This document shows positions 24,800 through 34,142 of a stretch of 64,000 nucleotides of DNA, in pieces (the first letter of the stretch is position 1; every line of letters starts with the position of its first letter). The notes below the pieces were generated by a model. That model saw nothing but the letters and a program-made list of their open reading frames with translations. It had not been told where the DNA came from and made no database searches. Origin of the DNA: Janthinobacterium sp. 67. GTDB taxonomy: Bacteria > Pseudomonadota > Gammaproteobacteria > Burkholderiales > Burkholderiaceae_D. The position numbers and the translations under genes were made by a program. The stretch spans positions 5,580,001 through 5,644,000 of the forward strand of contig NZ_PGES01000001.1 of NCBI RefSeq assembly GCF_002797895.1, written 5' to 3'.

Positions 24800-25870
24800 A
24801 TGACCGATAAATTGAAACCGCTGCGCGAACAGATCGATGCCATCGACGCGCAAATCCTCGAACTGCTGAACCGCCGCGCGCAAATCGCCCAGCAGGTGGG
24901 CCACGTGAAGGCCGAGACGCAGGCGCCCGTGTTCCGTCCCGAGCGCGAAGCGCAGGTGCTGCGCGGCGTGGCCGAGCGCAATCCCGGCCCCATGGGCGAC
25001 CGCGAAGTGCAGACGATCTTCCGCGAAATCATGTCGTCCTGCCGCTCGCTGGAAAAAAGGGTGACCGTGGCGTATCTGGGCCCGGCCGGCACCTTCAGCG
25101 AGCAGGCCGTGTACCAGCAGTTCGGCAGCGCCGTCGAAGGCTTGCCGTGTGCGTCCATCGATGAAGTGTTCCGTGCCGCCGAAGCGGGCACGGCGGACTT
25201 CGGCGTCGTGCCGATCGAAAATTCCTCGGAAGGCGCCGTCAACCGCACTCTGGACATGATGCTGCAGACCAGCCTCATCATCAGCGGCGAGGTGGCCATT
25301 GCCGTGCACCACAGCCTGATGACGAAGAGCGGCAACATGGATGGCGTCACGTCCATCTGCGCCCATTCGCAGGCGCTGGCGCAGTGCCAGGTGTGGCTGA
25401 ACCAGCATTATCCGAACGTCGCCCGCCACGCCGTGGCCTCGAACGCCGAGGCGGCCCGCATGGCCGGCGAAGATGGCACGGTGGCGGCGATTGCCAGCGA
25501 ACTGGCCGGCGCGCAGTACAAGCTGGGCGTGGTCAAGGGCCATATCCAGGACGACCCGCACAACCGCACGCGCTTTGCCGTCGTGGGTACCTTGCAGACG
25601 GCGCCGTCGGGCAAGGACCAGACCTCGCTGGTGCTGGCCGTGCCGAACAAGGCGGGCGCCGTGTACCAGTTGCTGGCGCCCCTGGCCAAGCACGGCGTGT
25701 CGATGACGCGCTTCGAGTCGCGCCCGGCGCGCATGGGCAGCTGGGAGTATTATTTCTACGTCGACGTGGAGGGCCACGTGCACGACGCCGCCGTCGCCCA
25801 GGCGCTGGCCGAGCTGCAGAGCAATGCGGCGTTTTTCAAGGTGCTGGGGTCGTATCCGGTCAGTTTGTAA
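24800..25870 (+). CDS. pheA: Bifunctional chorismate mutase/prephenate dehydratase (P-protein)
   Basis: A 356-residue enzyme for two steps towards phenylalanine. Chorismate mutase spans about residues 1 to 85 (PLREQIDAIDAQILELLNRRA), the dehydratase about 93 to 270 (VAYLGPAGTFSEQA, then the catalytic HNRTRFAVVG), and the ACT regulatory domain the rest, with the Phe-binding ESRPAR. Feedback inhibition by phenylalanine is expected. The ATG at 24800 starts the mutase; an upstream in-frame extension is rejected. Confidence 0.97.
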   Translation: MTDKLKPLREQIDAIDAQILELLNRRAQIAQQVGHVKAETQAPVFRPEREAQVLRGVAERNPGPMGDREVQTIFREIMSSCRSLEKRVTVAYLGPAGTFSEQAVYQQFGSAVEGLPCASIDEVFRAAEAGTADFGVVPIENSSEGAVNRTLDMMLQTSLIISGEVAIAVHHSLMTKSGNMDGVTSICAHSQALAQCQVWLNQHYPNVARHAVASNAEAARMAGEDGTVAAIASELAGAQYKLGVVKGHIQDDPHNRTRFAVVGTLQTAPSGKDQTSLVLAVPNKAGAVYQLLAPLAKHGVSMTRFESRPARMGSWEYYFYVDVEGHVHDAAVAQALAELQSNAAFFKVLGSYPVSL

Positions 25871-25883
25871 CCCGGTAAAGGCC

Positions 25884-25910
25884 GGGGTCGGACCCTCAGG
25901 GTCCGACCCC
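25884..25910. repeat. Dispersed palindrome, GGGGTCAGACCC family, copy 2
   Basis: GGGGTCGGACCC and GGGTCCGACCCC form a perfect 12-bp stem around TCA. It lies 13 bases after the pheA stop and 51 before hisC. The A-to-G change in the left arm is matched by T-to-C in the right arm, so pairing is conserved. Confidence 0.9.
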
Positions 25911-25961
25911 AGTCATTGCTTTGGGGGTTCACCAATCATTCACCAACTTTTAAAGAACACC

Positions 25962-27068
25962 ATGTCTAAAAATATCGGTCCAGAATACGTCCGCGCCATC
26001 GCCCCTTACCAGAGCGGCAAGCCGATCGCGGAAGTCGCGCGCGAATTCGGCCTCGACGAGGCAGCCATCGTCAAGCTGGCGTCGAATGAAAATCCGTACG
26101 GCATGCCGGAATCGGCGAAGCAGGCGATGATCGCCGCCATCGATGACCTGGGCCGCTATCCGGACGCCAATGGCTTCGACCTGAAAGCCGTGCTGTCGAA
26201 GCGCTACGACGTGCCGGCCGACTGGATCACCCTGGGCAACGGCAGCAACGACATCCTGGAAATCGCCGCGCACGCGTTCGTGCAGCATGGCCAATCCGTC
26301 GTCTACTCGCAGTATTCGTTCGCCGTGTACGCGCTGGCCACGCAAGGCCTGGGCGCGCGCCACATCGTCGTGGCGGCGCAAGCCTACGGCCATGACCTCG
26401 ATGCCATGGCGGCGGCGATCGCCGACGACACGCGTCTGGTCTTCATCGCCAATCCGAACAACCCGACCGGCACCTTCCTGACGGCCGCGCAGCTGGAAGC
26501 GTTCCTGCAAAAAGTGCCGGCGCACGTCGTCGTCGTGCTGGACGAGGCCTACAACGAATTCCTGTCGGCCGACGACCAGTACGAGTCGACGGCGTGGGTG
26601 CGCCAGTATCCGAACCTGGTGGTGTCGCGCACCCTGTCGAAGGCCTACGGCCTGGCCGGCCTGCGCATCGGTTTCGCCATCGCCCAGCCGGCGCTGACGG
26701 ACTTGATGAACCGCATCCGCCAGCCATTCAACGTCAACTCGCTGGCGCAGGCCGCCGCAATTGCCGCCTTGAACGACAAGGCCTTCCTCGAGCAAAGCGC
26801 GCGCAACAACGCGGCCGGCTACCAGCAGTTCACGCAAGCGTTTGCGCAGCTGGGCCTGGAATACGTGCCATCGCACGGCAATTTCGTGCTGGTCAAGGTG
26901 GGCGATGACGATGAAGCTGGCGCGCGCGTGAACCTGGCGCTGCTGAAACAGGGCGTCATCGTGCGTCCCGTGGGCAGCTATGGCTTGCCGCAATGGCTGC
27001 GCATTTCCATCGGCCTGCCGCAGGAAAACGCCATCTTCATCGCCGCGCTGACGAAAGCGCTGGCCTGA
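25962..27068 (+). CDS. hisC: Histidinol-phosphate/aromatic aminotransferase
   Basis: A 368-residue class I/II PLP aminotransferase. It begins with YVRAIAPYQSGKPIAEVAREFG; KLASNENPYG, the IANPNNPTG motif, the catalytic lysine in SRTLSKAYGLAGLRIG and the C-terminal LRISIGLPQEN are clear. Placed between pheA and tyrA, it is probably the HisC2-type enzyme that also transaminates prephenate or phenylpyruvate; another hisC in the his operon would be expected elsewhere. Specificity cannot be read from the sequence alone. Confidence 0.93.
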   Translation: MSKNIGPEYVRAIAPYQSGKPIAEVAREFGLDEAAIVKLASNENPYGMPESAKQAMIAAIDDLGRYPDANGFDLKAVLSKRYDVPADWITLGNGSNDILEIAAHAFVQHGQSVVYSQYSFAVYALATQGLGARHIVVAAQAYGHDLDAMAAAIADDTRLVFIANPNNPTGTFLTAAQLEAFLQKVPAHVVVVLDEAYNEFLSADDQYESTAWVRQYPNLVVSRTLSKAYGLAGLRIGFAIAQPALTDLMNRIRQPFNVNSLAQAAAIAALNDKAFLEQSARNNAAGYQQFTQAFAQLGLEYVPSHGNFVLVKVGDDDEAGARVNLALLKQGVIVRPVGSYGLPQWLRISIGLPQENAIFIAALTKALA

Positions 27069-27072
27069 CGCT

Positions 27073-27981
27073 ATGACGACGCCTGCACTGAAAAAAATCG
27101 TCATCTTCGGCGTGGGCCTGATCGGGGGCTCGTTCGCGCGCGCCCTGAAACACGCGGGCGCGGTGACCAAGGTGGTCGGCATGGGCCGTTCGCCGGCGTC
27201 GATGGCGCGCGCGCTCGAACTGGGCATCATCGACGAGATCGGCGGCGACATGGCCGATGCCTTGCATGGCGCCGACCTGGTGCTGCTGGCCGCGCCCGTG
27301 GCGCAAACGGGCGCCATCCTGGCATCCATCGCGCCGCACCTGCAGCCTGCTACTGTCGTCACCGATGCGGGCAGCACGAAAAGCGACGTGGTGGCGGCCG
27401 CGCGCGCGGCGCTCGGCGGAAAAGTCGGACAATTCGTGCCGGGCCACCCGATCGCGGGGCGCGAGACGAACGGTCCCGACGCCGCCATCATCGACCTGTA
27501 TCAAGGCAAGAAAGTGGTGCTCACGCCGCTGGCGGAAAACGCCGCGGACGACGTGGAGCGGGTGGCGGCCGCCTGGCGCGCCTGCGGCGCCATCCTGCAT
27601 ACATTGAGCCCCGAAGAACATGACAAGGTGTTTGCCGCCGTCAGCCATCTGCCGCATCTGCTGGCCTTTGCGCTGGTCGACGACATCGCCAACAAAGCGC
27701 ACGCGGGCCTGCTGTTCCAATACGCGGCCAGCGGCTTTCGCGACTTTACGCGCATCGCCGGCTCATCGCCGGAAATGTGGCGCGACATCAGCCTGGCCAA
27801 CCAGCCGGCGCTGCTGCACGAACTGGACGCCTACCTGGCGCAGTTGACGACCTTGCGTGCCCACCTGGCCGCGAACGACGGCGCCGCCATCGAGGGCGTG
27901 TATGCGAACGCCCAGCACGCGCGGCAGCAATGGATAGAGGCGATTGAAACGGCGGAAGTGCCGGCCGCGCCCACACGATAA
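27073..27981 (+). CDS. tyrA: Prephenate dehydrogenase
   Basis: A 302-residue NAD(P)-dependent dehydrogenase for tyrosine synthesis. It has the Rossmann motif IFGVGLIGGSFARAL, a VTDAGSTKSDVV segment, GHPIAGRETNGP and the helical C-terminal domain with AVSHLPHLLAFAL and FRDFTRIAGSSPEMW. It contains no chorismate mutase or ACT domain. Four bases separate it from hisC. Confidence 0.95.
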   Translation: MTTPALKKIVIFGVGLIGGSFARALKHAGAVTKVVGMGRSPASMARALELGIIDEIGGDMADALHGADLVLLAAPVAQTGAILASIAPHLQPATVVTDAGSTKSDVVAAARAALGGKVGQFVPGHPIAGRETNGPDAAIIDLYQGKKVVLTPLAENAADDVERVAAAWRACGAILHTLSPEEHDKVFAAVSHLPHLLAFALVDDIANKAHAGLLFQYAASGFRDFTRIAGSSPEMWRDISLANQPALLHELDAYLAQLTTLRAHLAANDGAAIEGVYANAQHARQQWIEAIETAEVPAAPTR

Positions 27982-27999
27982 ATACTCAAGGATTCCAGC

Positions 28000-29355
28000 A
28001 TGACCCAGACCAAGCACTACCCCCACCACATCGATCTGAAGCCGGTGATGCACGCCCAGGGCACGGTGCGCCTGCCCGGCTCGAAAAGCATTTCCAACCG
28101 CGTGCTGCTGCTGGCCGCGCTGGCCAAGGGCACGACGAAGATCATCGACCTGCTCGCCTCCGACGACACCTTCGTCATGCTGACGGCCTTGACGTCGCTG
28201 GGCGTCAAGTGGACGCAGGATGAATTGACGGGCGATCCGGCCACGGCCCACCAGGTGCACCACGTGGAAGGCTGCGGCGGCGTGTTCCCGCACCACGAAG
28301 CGGACCTGTTCATGGGCAATGCCGGCACGGCCATCCGTCCGCTGACGGCGGCCCTGGCCGTGATCGGCGGCGACTACACCCTGCATGGCGTGTCGCGCAT
28401 GCACGAGCGCCCCATCGGCGACCTGGTCGACGCGCTGAACGCCGTCGGCACGCAGATCGAATACACGGGCGAGCAGGGCTTCCCGCCGCTGCGCATCCGC
28501 CGCGGCCACATCCACGCGCAGCGCATCGCCGTGCGCGGCAACGTGTCGAGCCAGTTCCTGACGGCGTTGCTGATGGTCGCGCCGCTGATGGCGCGCGACC
28601 ATGCGGTCACCATCGACGTCACGGGCGAGCTGATTTCGAAGCCGTACATCGAGATCACCCTGAACCTGATGCGCCGTTTCGGCGTGACGGTCGAGCATGA
28701 CGGCTGGCAGTCGTTCACCGTGCAGCCGGGCCAGCAATATCAAAGCCCGGGCACGATCCACGTGGAAGGCGATGCGTCGTCGGCTTCGTACTTCCTGGCG
28801 GCCGGCGCCATCGGCGGCGGTCCCGTGCGCGTGGAAGGCGTGGGACGCGACAGCATCCAGGGCGACGTGCGCTTCGTCGAAGCCTTGCAGCAGATGGGCG
28901 CGACCATCACCATGGGCGAGAACTGGATCGAGGCACGCTCGAACGGCGTCTTGACGGCCGTCGACATGGATTTCAATCACATTCCCGACGCGGCCATGAC
29001 GATCGCCGTCGCCGCCCTGTACGCGGATGGCACCAGCACTTTGCGCAATATCGCCAGCTGGCGGGTGAAGGAAACGGACCGCCTGACGGCCATGGCGACG
29101 GAATTGCGCAAACTCGGTGCCGAAGTGGAAGAGGGCGCCGACTACCTGCGCGTGACGCCGCCGGCGGAAATCGCCGCCGCCACCATCGACACGTATGACG
29201 ACCACCGCATGGCCATGTGCTTCTCGCTGGCCTCGCTGGACGGCGCCGCGCGCCGCGGCAACGAGATGCGCATCAACGATCCGAAATGCGTGGCCAAGAC
29301 CTTCCCCGAGTATTTCGCCGCGTTCGCGGGGATTGCCAAAGACAGTCTTATTTAA
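28000..29355 (+). CDS. aroA: 3-phosphoshikimate 1-carboxyvinyltransferase (EPSP synthase)
   Basis: A 451-residue EPSP synthase, the sixth step of the shikimate pathway. The family motifs [48 protein letters not shown] and [12 protein letters not shown] are visible, which place it in the glyphosate-sensitive class I. AAGGA lies ten bases before the ATG and tyrA ends 18 bases earlier. Confidence 0.97.
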   Translation: MTQTKHYPHHIDLKPVMHAQGTVRLPGSKSISNRVLLLAALAKGTTKIIDLLASDDTFVMLTALTSLGVKWTQDELTGDPATAHQVHHVEGCGGVFPHHEADLFMGNAGTAIRPLTAALAVIGGDYTLHGVSRMHERPIGDLVDALNAVGTQIEYTGEQGFPPLRIRRGHIHAQRIAVRGNVSSQFLTALLMVAPLMARDHAVTIDVTGELISKPYIEITLNLMRRFGVTVEHDGWQSFTVQPGQQYQSPGTIHVEGDASSASYFLAAGAIGGGPVRVEGVGRDSIQGDVRFVEALQQMGATITMGENWIEARSNGVLTAVDMDFNHIPDAAMTIAVAALYADGTSTLRNIASWRVKETDRLTAMATELRKLGAEVEEGADYLRVTPPAEIAAATIDTYDDHRMAMCFSLASLDGAARRGNEMRINDPKCVAKTFPEYFAAFAGIAKDSLI

Positions 29356-29369
29356 CCGAAGGCAAATTT

Positions 29370-29434
29370 GGGGTCAGACCCGCAGGGGGAATGCCTTCCA
29401 ATGGAAGGCATTCCGATCCGCCAGGTCTGACCCC
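29370..29434. repeat. Dispersed palindrome, GGGGTCAGACCC family, copy 3, with nested palindrome
   Basis: The outer arms GGGGTCAGACCC (29370-29381) and GGTCTGACCCC (29424-29434) enclose a second perfect stem, GGAATGCCTTCC, loop AAT, GGAAGGCATTCC. It lies 14 bases after aroA. The transcript would fold into a stacked double hairpin. Confidence 0.9.
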
Positions 29435-29476
29435 AGCTCTTGTTTTTGGGTTTAGTTTTTTTAAAGTGACAAAATA

Positions 29477-30145
29477 ATGCCGACCTCCCACATCCCAGTC
29501 ATCGCCATCGACGGCCCCACCGCTTCCGGCAAGGGCACGGTGGCGCACCGCGTGGCCGACAAGCTGGGCTTTCATTACCTGGACTCGGGCGCGCTGTACC
29601 GCCTGACGGCCTTGAGCGCGCTGCGCCGCGGCACGGATCTGCGCGACGAGCACGCGCTGGCCAAGCTGGCCGAACACTTGCCTTGCCACTTTGCCAATGG
29701 CGAGATCCTGCTGGCGCAGGAAAACGTCACCGAGCAGATCCGTGCCGAAGAAGTGGGCAATACGGCGTCGAAGATTGCCGTGTTGCCAACGGTGCGCCAG
29801 GCGCTGGTCAGCTTGCAGCTGGGCTTTCGCAAGACGCCTGGCCTGGTGGCCGACGGGCGCGACATGGGCACGGTGATCTTCCCGCACGCCCAGTTGAAGG
29901 TGTTCCTGACGGCCAGCGTCGAGGCGCGCGCGCAACGGCGCTACAAGCAATTGATAGACAAGGGTTTTTCTGCTAATATGGAAGACCTTCTGATGGATTT
30001 GCAGGCGCGGGACGAACGTGATACTCACCGTGCGATTGCGCCGCTGGTCCCCGCGGAAGGGGCGCATGTCCTCGATACGTCGGAAATGACGGCAGATGTT
30101 GCCGTTGAAACCGTGTTGAAATGGTATGCAGCTGCAGCAAAATAG
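29477..30145 (+). CDS. cmk: Cytidylate kinase
   Basis: A 222-residue CMP/dCMP kinase. The P-loop is [27 protein letters not shown], the [16 protein letters not shown] stretch and [11 protein letters not shown] are family signatures. It is followed by rpsA, the usual pair across proteobacteria. Confidence 0.97.
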   Translation: MPTSHIPVIAIDGPTASGKGTVAHRVADKLGFHYLDSGALYRLTALSALRRGTDLRDEHALAKLAEHLPCHFANGEILLAQENVTEQIRAEEVGNTASKIAVLPTVRQALVSLQLGFRKTPGLVADGRDMGTVIFPHAQLKVFLTASVEARAQRRYKQLIDKGFSANMEDLLMDLQARDERDTHRAIAPLVPAEGAHVLDTSEMTADVAVETVLKWYAAAAK

Positions 30146-30263
30146 CGTGTTGTTGTGCTATGTGGTGCCCGTTGACGGCTCCTGGCCTGTCCGGGTGTGT
30201 CAAAAACCTAACCCAGTTTAAGTCGCATCGTGCGATCTCTGCTGGATAACCTGTGTGAACCCT

Positions 30264-31976
30264 ATGTCTACTGTTACAACTAACGAATCTACCGGTATGG
30301 AAAGTTTTGCTGCGCTCTTCGAGGAATCGTTGTCGCGTCAAGATATGCGCTCCGGCGAAGTTATTTCCGCTGAAGTCGTGCGCCTCGACCACAATTTCGT
30401 GATCGTGAACGCTGGCCTCAAATCCGAAGCATTCATCCCTGTCGAAGAATTCAAGAACGACCACGGCGAACTGGAAGTCAAAGTTGGTGACTTCGTTTCC
30501 GTGGCGATCGAATCGCTGGAAAACGGTTTCGGCGATACCATCCTGTCGCGCGATAAAGCCAAGCGTCTGGCTTCGTGGCTGGCTCTGGAAAAAGCGATGG
30601 AATCGGGCGAAATCGTCGTCGGTACCGTCAATGGTAAAGTCAAAGGCGGTCTGACCGTGTTGACCAACGGCATCCGCGCATTCCTGCCGGGCTCGCTGGT
30701 TGATACCCGTCCTGTCAAAGACACCACCCCATTCGAAGGCAAAACCCTCGAATTCAAAGTGATCAAGCTGGATCGCAAGCGTAACAACGTGGTTCTGTCC
30801 CGCCGCGCCGTCATCGAAGCTTCGATGGGCGAAGAGCGTCAGAAACTGATGGAAACGCTGAAAGAAGGCACGGTCGTGACCGGCGTCGTCAAAAATATCA
30901 CCGACTACGGCGCGTTCGTGGATCTGGGCGGTATCGATGGCCTGCTGCACATCACCGACCTGGCATGGCGCCGTGTACGTCACCCGTCGGAAGTACTGAC
31001 GGTTGGCCAGGAAATCACCGCCAAAGTCCTGAAATACGATCAAGAGAAAAACCGTGTTTCGCTGGGCGTGAAACAACTGGGCGACGATCCTTGGACCGGT
31101 CTGTCCCGTCGTTACCCACAAAGCACCCGTCTGTTCGGTAAAGTAACGAACCTGACCGACTACGGCGCGTTCGTTGAAGTGGAACAGGGTATCGAAGGTC
31201 TGGTACACGTTTCCGAAATGGACTGGACGAACAAAAACGTTGCTCCTAACAAAGTTGTCCAACTGGGCGACGAAGTAGAAGTGATGGTTCTGGAAATCGA
31301 CGAAGAGCGTCGTCGTATCTCGCTGGGTATGAAACAGTGCAAAGCCAACCCATGGGATGACTTTGGCGTGACCCACAAGAAGGGCGATAAAGTCCGCGGC
31401 GCGATCAAATCGATCACCGACTTCGGCGTGTTCATCGGCCTGGCCGGCAACATCGACGGTCTGGTGCACCTGTCCGACCTGTCCTGGACCGAAACCGGCG
31501 AAGAAGCCGTGCGTCGCTTCAAGAAAGGTGACGAACTGGAAGCCATCGTTCTGGCCATCGACGTTGAGCGCGAGCGCGTTTCCCTGGGCGTCAAGCAACT
31601 GGAAGGTGACCCATTCAACAACTTCGCAGCCATGAACGACAAAGGCTCGCTGGTAACCGGTACCGTTAAATCGGTTGAGCCTAAAGGCGCCGTGATCCAA
31701 CTGTCCGAAGAAGTTGAAGGCTACCTGCGCGCTTCCGAAATCTCGCGCGACCGCGTTGAAGATGCTGGTACGCACCTGAAAGTCGGCGACACCGTTGAAG
31801 CAATGGTGCTGAACATCGACCGCAAAGCCCGTGGTATCCAACTGTCGATCAAAGCGAAAGACAACGTTGAAACCCAGGAAGCCATGCAGAAGATGGCAGC
31901 TACCGACAACAACGCAGCTTCGGGCACCACCAGCCTGGGCGCCTTGTTGAAAGCTAAGTTCGATAACAAGAACTAA
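30264..31976 (+). CDS. rpsA: 30S ribosomal protein S1
   Basis: A 570-residue protein with six S1/OB-fold repeats, recognisable by recurring [24 protein letters not shown] segments at about residues 215, 300, 387 and 475. It brings mRNA to the 30S subunit. The ATG at 30264 is chosen, with GTG at 30255 also in frame. Synonymous codons are clearly less GC-biased than in neighbours (for example GGT, CGT, GAA), as expected for a very highly expressed gene. The 118-base leader contains a short TCGCA/TGCGA hairpin that could serve autoregulation. Confidence 0.98.
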   Translation: MSTVTTNESTGMESFAALFEESLSRQDMRSGEVISAEVVRLDHNFVIVNAGLKSEAFIPVEEFKNDHGELEVKVGDFVSVAIESLENGFGDTILSRDKAKRLASWLALEKAMESGEIVVGTVNGKVKGGLTVLTNGIRAFLPGSLVDTRPVKDTTPFEGKTLEFKVIKLDRKRNNVVLSRRAVIEASMGEERQKLMETLKEGTVVTGVVKNITDYGAFVDLGGIDGLLHITDLAWRRVRHPSEVLTVGQEITAKVLKYDQEKNRVSLGVKQLGDDPWTGLSRRYPQSTRLFGKVTNLTDYGAFVEVEQGIEGLVHVSEMDWTNKNVAPNKVVQLGDEVEVMVLEIDEERRRISLGMKQCKANPWDDFGVTHKKGDKVRGAIKSITDFGVFIGLAGNIDGLVHLSDLSWTETGEEAVRRFKKGDELEAIVLAIDVERERVSLGVKQLEGDPFNNFAAMNDKGSLVTGTVKSVEPKGAVIQLSEEVEGYLRASEISRDRVEDAGTHLKVGDTVEAMVLNIDRKARGIQLSIKAKDNVETQEAMQKMAATDNNAASGTTSLGALLKAKFDNKN

Positions 31977-31993
31977 GACTGCGGATACGGCAG

Positions 31994-32299
31994 ATGACAA
32001 AGTCCGAGCTGATCAACCGCCTCGCTGAGCGTTATTCTCAGCTGGTGGCGAAAGATGCGGAGTATGCCGTCAAGACCATTCTCGATGCGATGACCAACGC
32101 CCTGGCGACCGGTCAGCGTATCGAGATCCGCGGTTTTGGCAGTTTTGCCCTGAACAGCAGGCCCCCGCGCATCGGCCGCAACCCGAAATCCGGCGACAAG
32201 GTGATGGTTCCCGAAAAACGGGTGCCCCACTTCAAACCGGGCAAACAGTTGCGCGAGCGCGTGGACGCGATGGTCGGGCAACCGATTATCGAGGATTAA
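31994..32299 (+). CDS. ihfB: Integration host factor subunit beta
   Basis: A 101-residue HU/IHF-family DNA-bending protein. It begins [17 protein letters not shown] and carries [26 protein letters not shown], which includes the beta-arm Arg-Pro tip. With IhfA it bends DNA for recombination and sigma-54 promoters. It follows rpsA by 17 bases. Confidence 0.97.
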   Translation: MTKSELINRLAERYSQLVAKDAEYAVKTILDAMTNALATGQRIEIRGFGSFALNSRPPRIGRNPKSGDKVMVPEKRVPHFKPGKQLRERVDAMVGQPIIED

Positions 32300-32323
32300 T
32301 CGTCTGCTGGAAGGCGACATAGA

Positions 32324-32353
32324 AAGCGGCGTCCTTGGATGCCGCTTTTTTTT
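32324..32353 (+). terminator. Rho-independent terminator after ihfB
   Basis: AAGCGGC and GCCGCTT form a stem around an eleven-base loop, followed by eight or more T. It ends the long serC-to-ihfB transcription unit. Confidence 0.92.
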
Positions 32354-32364
32354 GTTAATATGCT

Positions 32365-32490
32365 GTAGAGCACTGCTCAAACCTACTGCGCGGCGCGCTT
32401 TGCGGCCGGCGATGCTCACCGTACTTCAGTACGGTTGCGCTTCTCGGCCACAAATCACTGCCGCTCGCTACGGTTTGATCAGCACTCTAC
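32365..32490. repeat. 126-bp imperfect palindrome between ihfB and lapA
   Basis: GTAGAGCACTGCTCAAACC at the left is mirrored by GGTTTGATCAGCACTCTAC at the right, with pairing continuing inward to a perfect centre CCGTACTTCAGTACGG (32419-32434). The whole element could fold into a cruciform or one long RNA hairpin. It is non-coding and resembles the large intergenic mosaic repeats of betaproteobacteria. Mobility by a REP-type system is possible but not shown. Confidence 0.85.
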
Positions 32491-32539
32491 GTTTGTGCCA
32501 TGTGGCACCGGCATTTTTTTGTTCTTTCTGGACCTATCG

Positions 32540-32842
32540 ATGAAAATCATCTCCACCATCGTTGGCTGTGTTCTTTTCGTCCTGTTCTTCAGTTTTGCGC
32601 TGAAGAATGCGCAGGTTGTCGACCTGCATGTTTTCCTCAATTATGAAATTCGCGGTCCCCTGGTCCTGATGCTGCTGGGCTTTTTTGTCGCCGGCGCCAG
32701 CCTGGGCGTACTGGCCCTGACGCCGACCGTGTTCCGTCACCGCCGCGAAGCGACCAAGCAAAAAACCACCATTGCCGCGCTGCAGACCGTTGGCGTGGCC
32801 AGCAATGTCCAGCCGCAACCGGACAGCGTGAGTGCGCAATAA
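32540..32842 (+). CDS. lapA: Lipopolysaccharide assembly protein A domain protein
   Basis: A 100-residue inner-membrane protein (DUF1049). Two helices are seen: IISTIVGCVLFVLFFSFAL and GPLVLMLLGFFVAGASLGVLAL, followed by a basic cytoplasmic tail (RHRREATKQK). It acts with LapB. It begins at an ATG 50 bases after the palindrome and ends 47 bases before lapB. Confidence 0.93.
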   Translation: MKIISTIVGCVLFVLFFSFALKNAQVVDLHVFLNYEIRGPLVLMLLGFFVAGASLGVLALTPTVFRHRREATKQKTTIAALQTVGVASNVQPQPDSVSAQ

Positions 32843-32888
32843 GCGGCGCCGTCGCTCCTATCTCTCTTACTCGAATAAAAACAATCGC

Positions 32889-34064
32889 ATGGAATTTGAA
32901 CTCTGGTGGCTCTTGGGTATCCCGGTGTTTTTCGCGCTGGGCTGGATCGCCGCGCGTGTGGACATTCATCAACTGGTGTCCGAATCGCGCAGCCTGCCGC
33001 GCAATTATTTCAAGGGCTTGAATTTCCTCCTCAACGAGCAGCACGACAAGGCCATCGACGCCTTCATCGAAGTCGTCAAGCTGGACCCGGAATCGGCCGA
33101 TATGCACTTTGCGCTGGGCAACCTGTTCCGCCGCCGCGGCGAGACGGAGCGCGCCATCCGCGTGCACCAGAACTTGCTGGCGCGCCCGGACTTGCCGCTG
33201 GAACAGCAGGGCCATGCCGCCTATGAGCTGGGCATGGATTACCTGAAGGCGGGCTTGCTGGACCGCGCCGAAGAAACATTCAACAGCCTGGTCGATACGC
33301 AATATGCGGCCCAGTCGCGCCGCGCGCTGCTGGAAATCTACCAGCGCGAAAAGGAGTGGCCACGCGCCATCGAAGCGGCCGTGGGCTTGCAGGAGTCGGG
33401 CGCCGGCGCGCGCCAGAAGGAAATCGCCCAGTTCTATTGCGAACTGGCGCATGACGCCCTCGTGCACATGAAGCCGGACGACGCCATGCCGCTGCTGGAA
33501 AAAGCCCTGCAGACGGACCGCAAGAGCGTGCGCGCCACCATCCTGACGGGCGACGTGCTGCTGGCGCGCGGCGACGTGGAAGGCGCGCTGACCACCTGGC
33601 GCCGCGTGGAGCAGCAAAGCGTGCCACACGTGGCCCTGGTGGCGCAGCGCCTGATGGATGGCTACACCAAGCTGGGCCGTCCACAGGAAGGCGTCAACCT
33701 CCTGCGCTCCTACCTGGAAGAAGCGTCGTCGATCGACCTGATCGAAGTCGTCTTCAAGGCCGTCATCGAACTCGACGGCGTGGAAGCGGCCAAGCAGCTG
33801 GTCAGCGCCGAGCTGCGCCGCACGCCGACCCTGCTGGGCCTCGACAAACTGCTGGAGGCGCGCATGATGGATGCGCCGGCCGCCATCTGGTCGGAGCTGT
33901 CGATGGTGAAAAACCTCGTGCACGGCTACACGCAGAAGCTGGCCCGCTACCAGTGCAGCCACTGCGGCTTCAAGGCGCGCCAGTTCTACTGGCACTGCCC
34001 TGGCTGCAACAAGTGGGAGACATATCCTCCACGTCGCACCGAAGAACTCAACGTCATGAATTAA
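32889..34064 (+). CDS. lapB: Lipopolysaccharide assembly protein B
   Basis: A 391-residue TPR protein. An N-terminal membrane anchor (WWLLGIPVFFALGWIAARVD) is followed by about eight TPR repeats and a C-terminal rubredoxin-like metal site (YQCSHCGFKARQFYWHCPGCNKWE). In Escherichia coli LapB presents LpxC to the FtsH protease and so limits LPS synthesis. The ATG at 32889 starts the anchor; an overlapping upstream frame inside lapA is not used. Confidence 0.96.
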   Translation: MEFELWWLLGIPVFFALGWIAARVDIHQLVSESRSLPRNYFKGLNFLLNEQHDKAIDAFIEVVKLDPESADMHFALGNLFRRRGETERAIRVHQNLLARPDLPLEQQGHAAYELGMDYLKAGLLDRAEETFNSLVDTQYAAQSRRALLEIYQREKEWPRAIEAAVGLQESGAGARQKEIAQFYCELAHDALVHMKPDDAMPLLEKALQTDRKSVRATILTGDVLLARGDVEGALTTWRRVEQQSVPHVALVAQRLMDGYTKLGRPQEGVNLLRSYLEEASSIDLIEVVFKAVIELDGVEAAKQLVSAELRRTPTLLGLDKLLEARMMDAPAAIWSELSMVKNLVHGYTQKLARYQCSHCGFKARQFYWHCPGCNKWETYPPRRTEELNVMN

Positions 34065-34142
34065 CCGTACACGCCACCTTGCCCCGCGCAACGTGGCGTG
34101 TACTTGTATGTACCATCCATATCTAAGAAACACGGCACAACC

